Below, piece after piece: positions 15,574-16,727 of a DNA stretch of 16,727 nt. The translations under genes were made by a program, and so were the position numbers. The first letter of the stretch is position 1, and each line of letters opens with the position of its first letter. The notes beneath the pieces were generated by a model that ran no database searches, was not told the origin of the DNA, and saw only the letters and a program-made list of their open reading frames with translations. The stretch is from an uncultured Desulfobulbaceae bacterium (GTDB lineage: Bacteria > Desulfobacterota > Desulfobulbia > Desulfobulbales > BM004): positions 1-16,727 of the forward strand of contig CAMYJP010000037.1 of the NCBI GenBank assembly GCA_947258675.1. Reading direction: 5' to 3'.

Positions 15574-16320
15574 TTATTCTGGAAACAGTCTATATGATAT
15601 AATTTTCATTTTTGCCAGTCGGAACATAAGTCCTGTAAAAAGGCACCCTAGACCATATTTGGAACTGCGGACAAAGTTGATAGAGGAGGCCTCTGGAAAA
15701 TATTTAGTGGGGCAGCTTACTTCTGCAATGGTATGGCCGGTCCAGAGGATTTGAGCGAGCATCTGGTTATCAAAAACAAAATCATCCGAGTTTTTTTCAA
15801 GAGGCAAATTTTCCACCAGATCTCTGGAGAAGGCCCTAAATCCGGTATGGTATTCGGAAAGTTTTGCGCCAAGCAGAAGATTTTCAGTAAAAGTCAGAAA
15901 TCTGTTGGCAATATATTTCCACAAAGGCATACCACCTCGTAAGGCATACCCACCTAGGATTCTTGAACCAAGAACACAGTGATACAGGCCGTTACCGATC
16001 ATGGACGCCATTGCTGGAATCAGTTGAGGGGTATACTGGTAATCTGGATGAACCATGATGATAATGTCACCCCCTTGCTCAAGAGCCAGCTTATAGCAGG
16101 ATTTCTGGTTGCCCCCATAACCCAGATTCAGTTCATGCAGATGTACAAGGGTCTTTGGTAATTGTCTGGCTATCGCCACAGTGTCGTCTTTACTTTTATC
16201 ATCGACGACTATGACAAGATCGACGATTTCCTGCGCCATTACTTCATCGTAGGTCTTCTTGATTGTCTGAGCTGCGTTATAGGCGGGCATCACTACTATG
16301 ATTTTTTTATCTCTATACAT
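15574..16320 (-). CDS. Soluble family 2 glycosyltransferase (DPM-like)
   Basis: 248 aa. MPAYNAAQT (11-19) and VVDDKSKDDT (38-47) form the nucleotide-sugar site; HPDYQYTP (91-98) takes the place of the DXD metal motif; LGSRILGG and TGFRAFSR are typical of this group. There is no C-terminal transmembrane region, unlike the neighbour at 14471-15433, so it may act with a membrane partner. There is no good SD in front of ATG at 16320, but the N-terminus (KKIIVVMPAYNA) is as expected for the family. Likely in lipid-linked sugar or glycan synthesis; the substrate cannot be read from the sequence. Confidence 0.92.
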   Translation of the reverse strand: MYRDKKIIVVMPAYNAAQTIKKTYDEVMAQEIVDLVIVVDDKSKDDTVAIARQLPKTLVHLHELNLGYGGNQKSCYKLALEQGGDIIIMVHPDYQYTPQLIPAMASMIGNGLYHCVLGSRILGGYALRGGMPLWKYIANRFLTFTENLLLGAKLSEYHTGFRAFSRDLVENLPLEKNSDDFVFDNQMLAQILWTGHTIAEVSCPTKYFPEASSINFVRSSKYGLGCLFTGLMFRLAKMKIISYRLFPE

Positions 16321-16439
16321 GGATATTTGTCGGTATGATTGTTCAGTGCTTTAGCTTTAAAGTGTGGAATTATTTTTTTCCCGGCATAGAAAATGACATG
16401 AATCTGATTTTTTCGCAATATCCATACCTTAATAATTAA

Positions 16440-16455
16440 AATCTAATTTTAGATT
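16440..16455. promoter_or_regulatory. Perfect 7-bp palindrome in the divergent intergenic region
   Basis: AATCTAA, TT, TTAGATT. It lies between the glycosyltransferase gene (start 16320) and the plus-strand gene starting at 16614, and could be an operator serving both. I see nothing else firm in 16321-16586. Confidence 0.25.
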
Positions 16456-16586
16456 CAATGTTCGAGTGTCACTGCTCAAATTAATGTTTAGTTCAGTTAG
16501 TAAACAGATTAAGCGTAATATTTTTGGGAAGTTCAAATGAAATATGATACCTTATCTGGTTATTTGATCAGGTTAAATCGATTTTA

Positions 16587-16610
16587 ATGGAGATGGTCCA
16601 GGAGATATAG
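16587..16610 (+). other. Seven-codon upstream ORF (MEMVQEI)
   Basis: ATG at 16587 reads seven codons to TAG at 16608, in the same frame as the gene that follows and 3 nt before its TTG. Its last codons contain the AGGAG that would serve as SD for that TTG. It may be a leader ORF or chance. Confidence 0.3.
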
Positions 16611-16613
16611 GGC

Positions 16614-16727
16614 TTGTTTGAAGACAAATCGAAAAAACAGAAAGATTTTCTAATATGTTTTTCTTTGATTGTAGTAATTCTTCTTGCTTACTGGCAAGTG
16701 GCTGGACACGACTTTGTTCATTATGAT
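16614..16727 (+). CDS. Start of a multi-pass membrane protein, TPR/O-mannosyltransferase type (partial)
   Basis: 38 codons are seen, running off the right edge. TTG at 16614 is the only start after an in-frame stop at 16608-16610, with AGGAG 9 nt upstream. A charged N-terminus (EDKSKKQKD) is followed by a hydrophobic helix (12-27) and WQVAGHDFVHYD. The pattern of a first helix followed by HDFxxYD is typical of bacterial membrane proteins with a PMT/Tmtc-like glycosyltransferase part and TPR repeats. Divergent from the glycosyltransferase genes, which fits a glycan- or protein-glycosylation locus. Assignment rests on a short segment. Confidence 0.7.
   Translation, partial: MFEDKSKKQKDFLICFSLIVVILLAYWQVAGHDFVHYD

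Overview
The window looks like chromosome from a Desulfobacterota (former Deltaproteobacteria) bacterium, most likely a Desulfuromonadales/Geobacter-type metal- or electrode-respiring organism. The evidence is two large secreted multiheme c-type cytochromes with the CXXCH plus CX4CH pattern typical of Geobacter, MopE-like and DUF4215 modules, a GEMM-I riboswitch, and sigma-54-like promoters. The taxonomy is inferred from gene content alone. Almost every gene is on the minus strand; only the last, partial gene at the right edge is on the plus strand.

Layout from left to right. (1) 1-1301, minus: N-terminal 434 codons of a secreted protein with a Kazal-like domain, a MopE-like motif and at least two haem motifs, running off the left edge. 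(2) 1302-2218: AT-rich noncoding region with an orphan terminator, a roughly 227-bp MITE-like inverted-repeat element, a hairpin and the terminator of the next gene. (3) 2219-5821 and 6097-9288, minus: two paralogous secreted cytochromes (1200 and 1063 aa), each about 10 haem motifs, then DUF4215, a MopE-like region and a four-module beta-rich C-terminus; each is followed by a GC-rich terminator. (4) 9676-10566, minus: secreted protein with two carboxypeptidase-regulatory-like folds. (5) 10884-13992, minus: a third protein with the same four-module C-terminus, but with a jelly-roll plus calcium-binding repeats in place of haem domains. It is split by a frame disruption at about 12335. Its leader carries a GEMM-I riboswitch with an overlapping terminator. 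(6) 14471-15433 and 15574-16320, minus: two family 2 glycosyltransferases. (7) 16614-16727, plus: start of a probable multi-pass membrane protein of the TPR/O-mannosyltransferase type.

Working model (inference): genes 1-5 form a cell-surface or extracellular electron-transfer and adhesion locus. The same C-terminal domain is attached to haem-rich or Ca2+-binding N-termini. Two of the transcription units share a sigma-54-like promoter and a conserved upstream motif, and one of them also has a cyclic-dinucleotide riboswitch. The glycosyltransferases at the right may modify envelope polymers or proteins, and nothing seen ties them functionally to the cytochromes. No tRNA, rRNA, CRISPR array or transposase gene was found.
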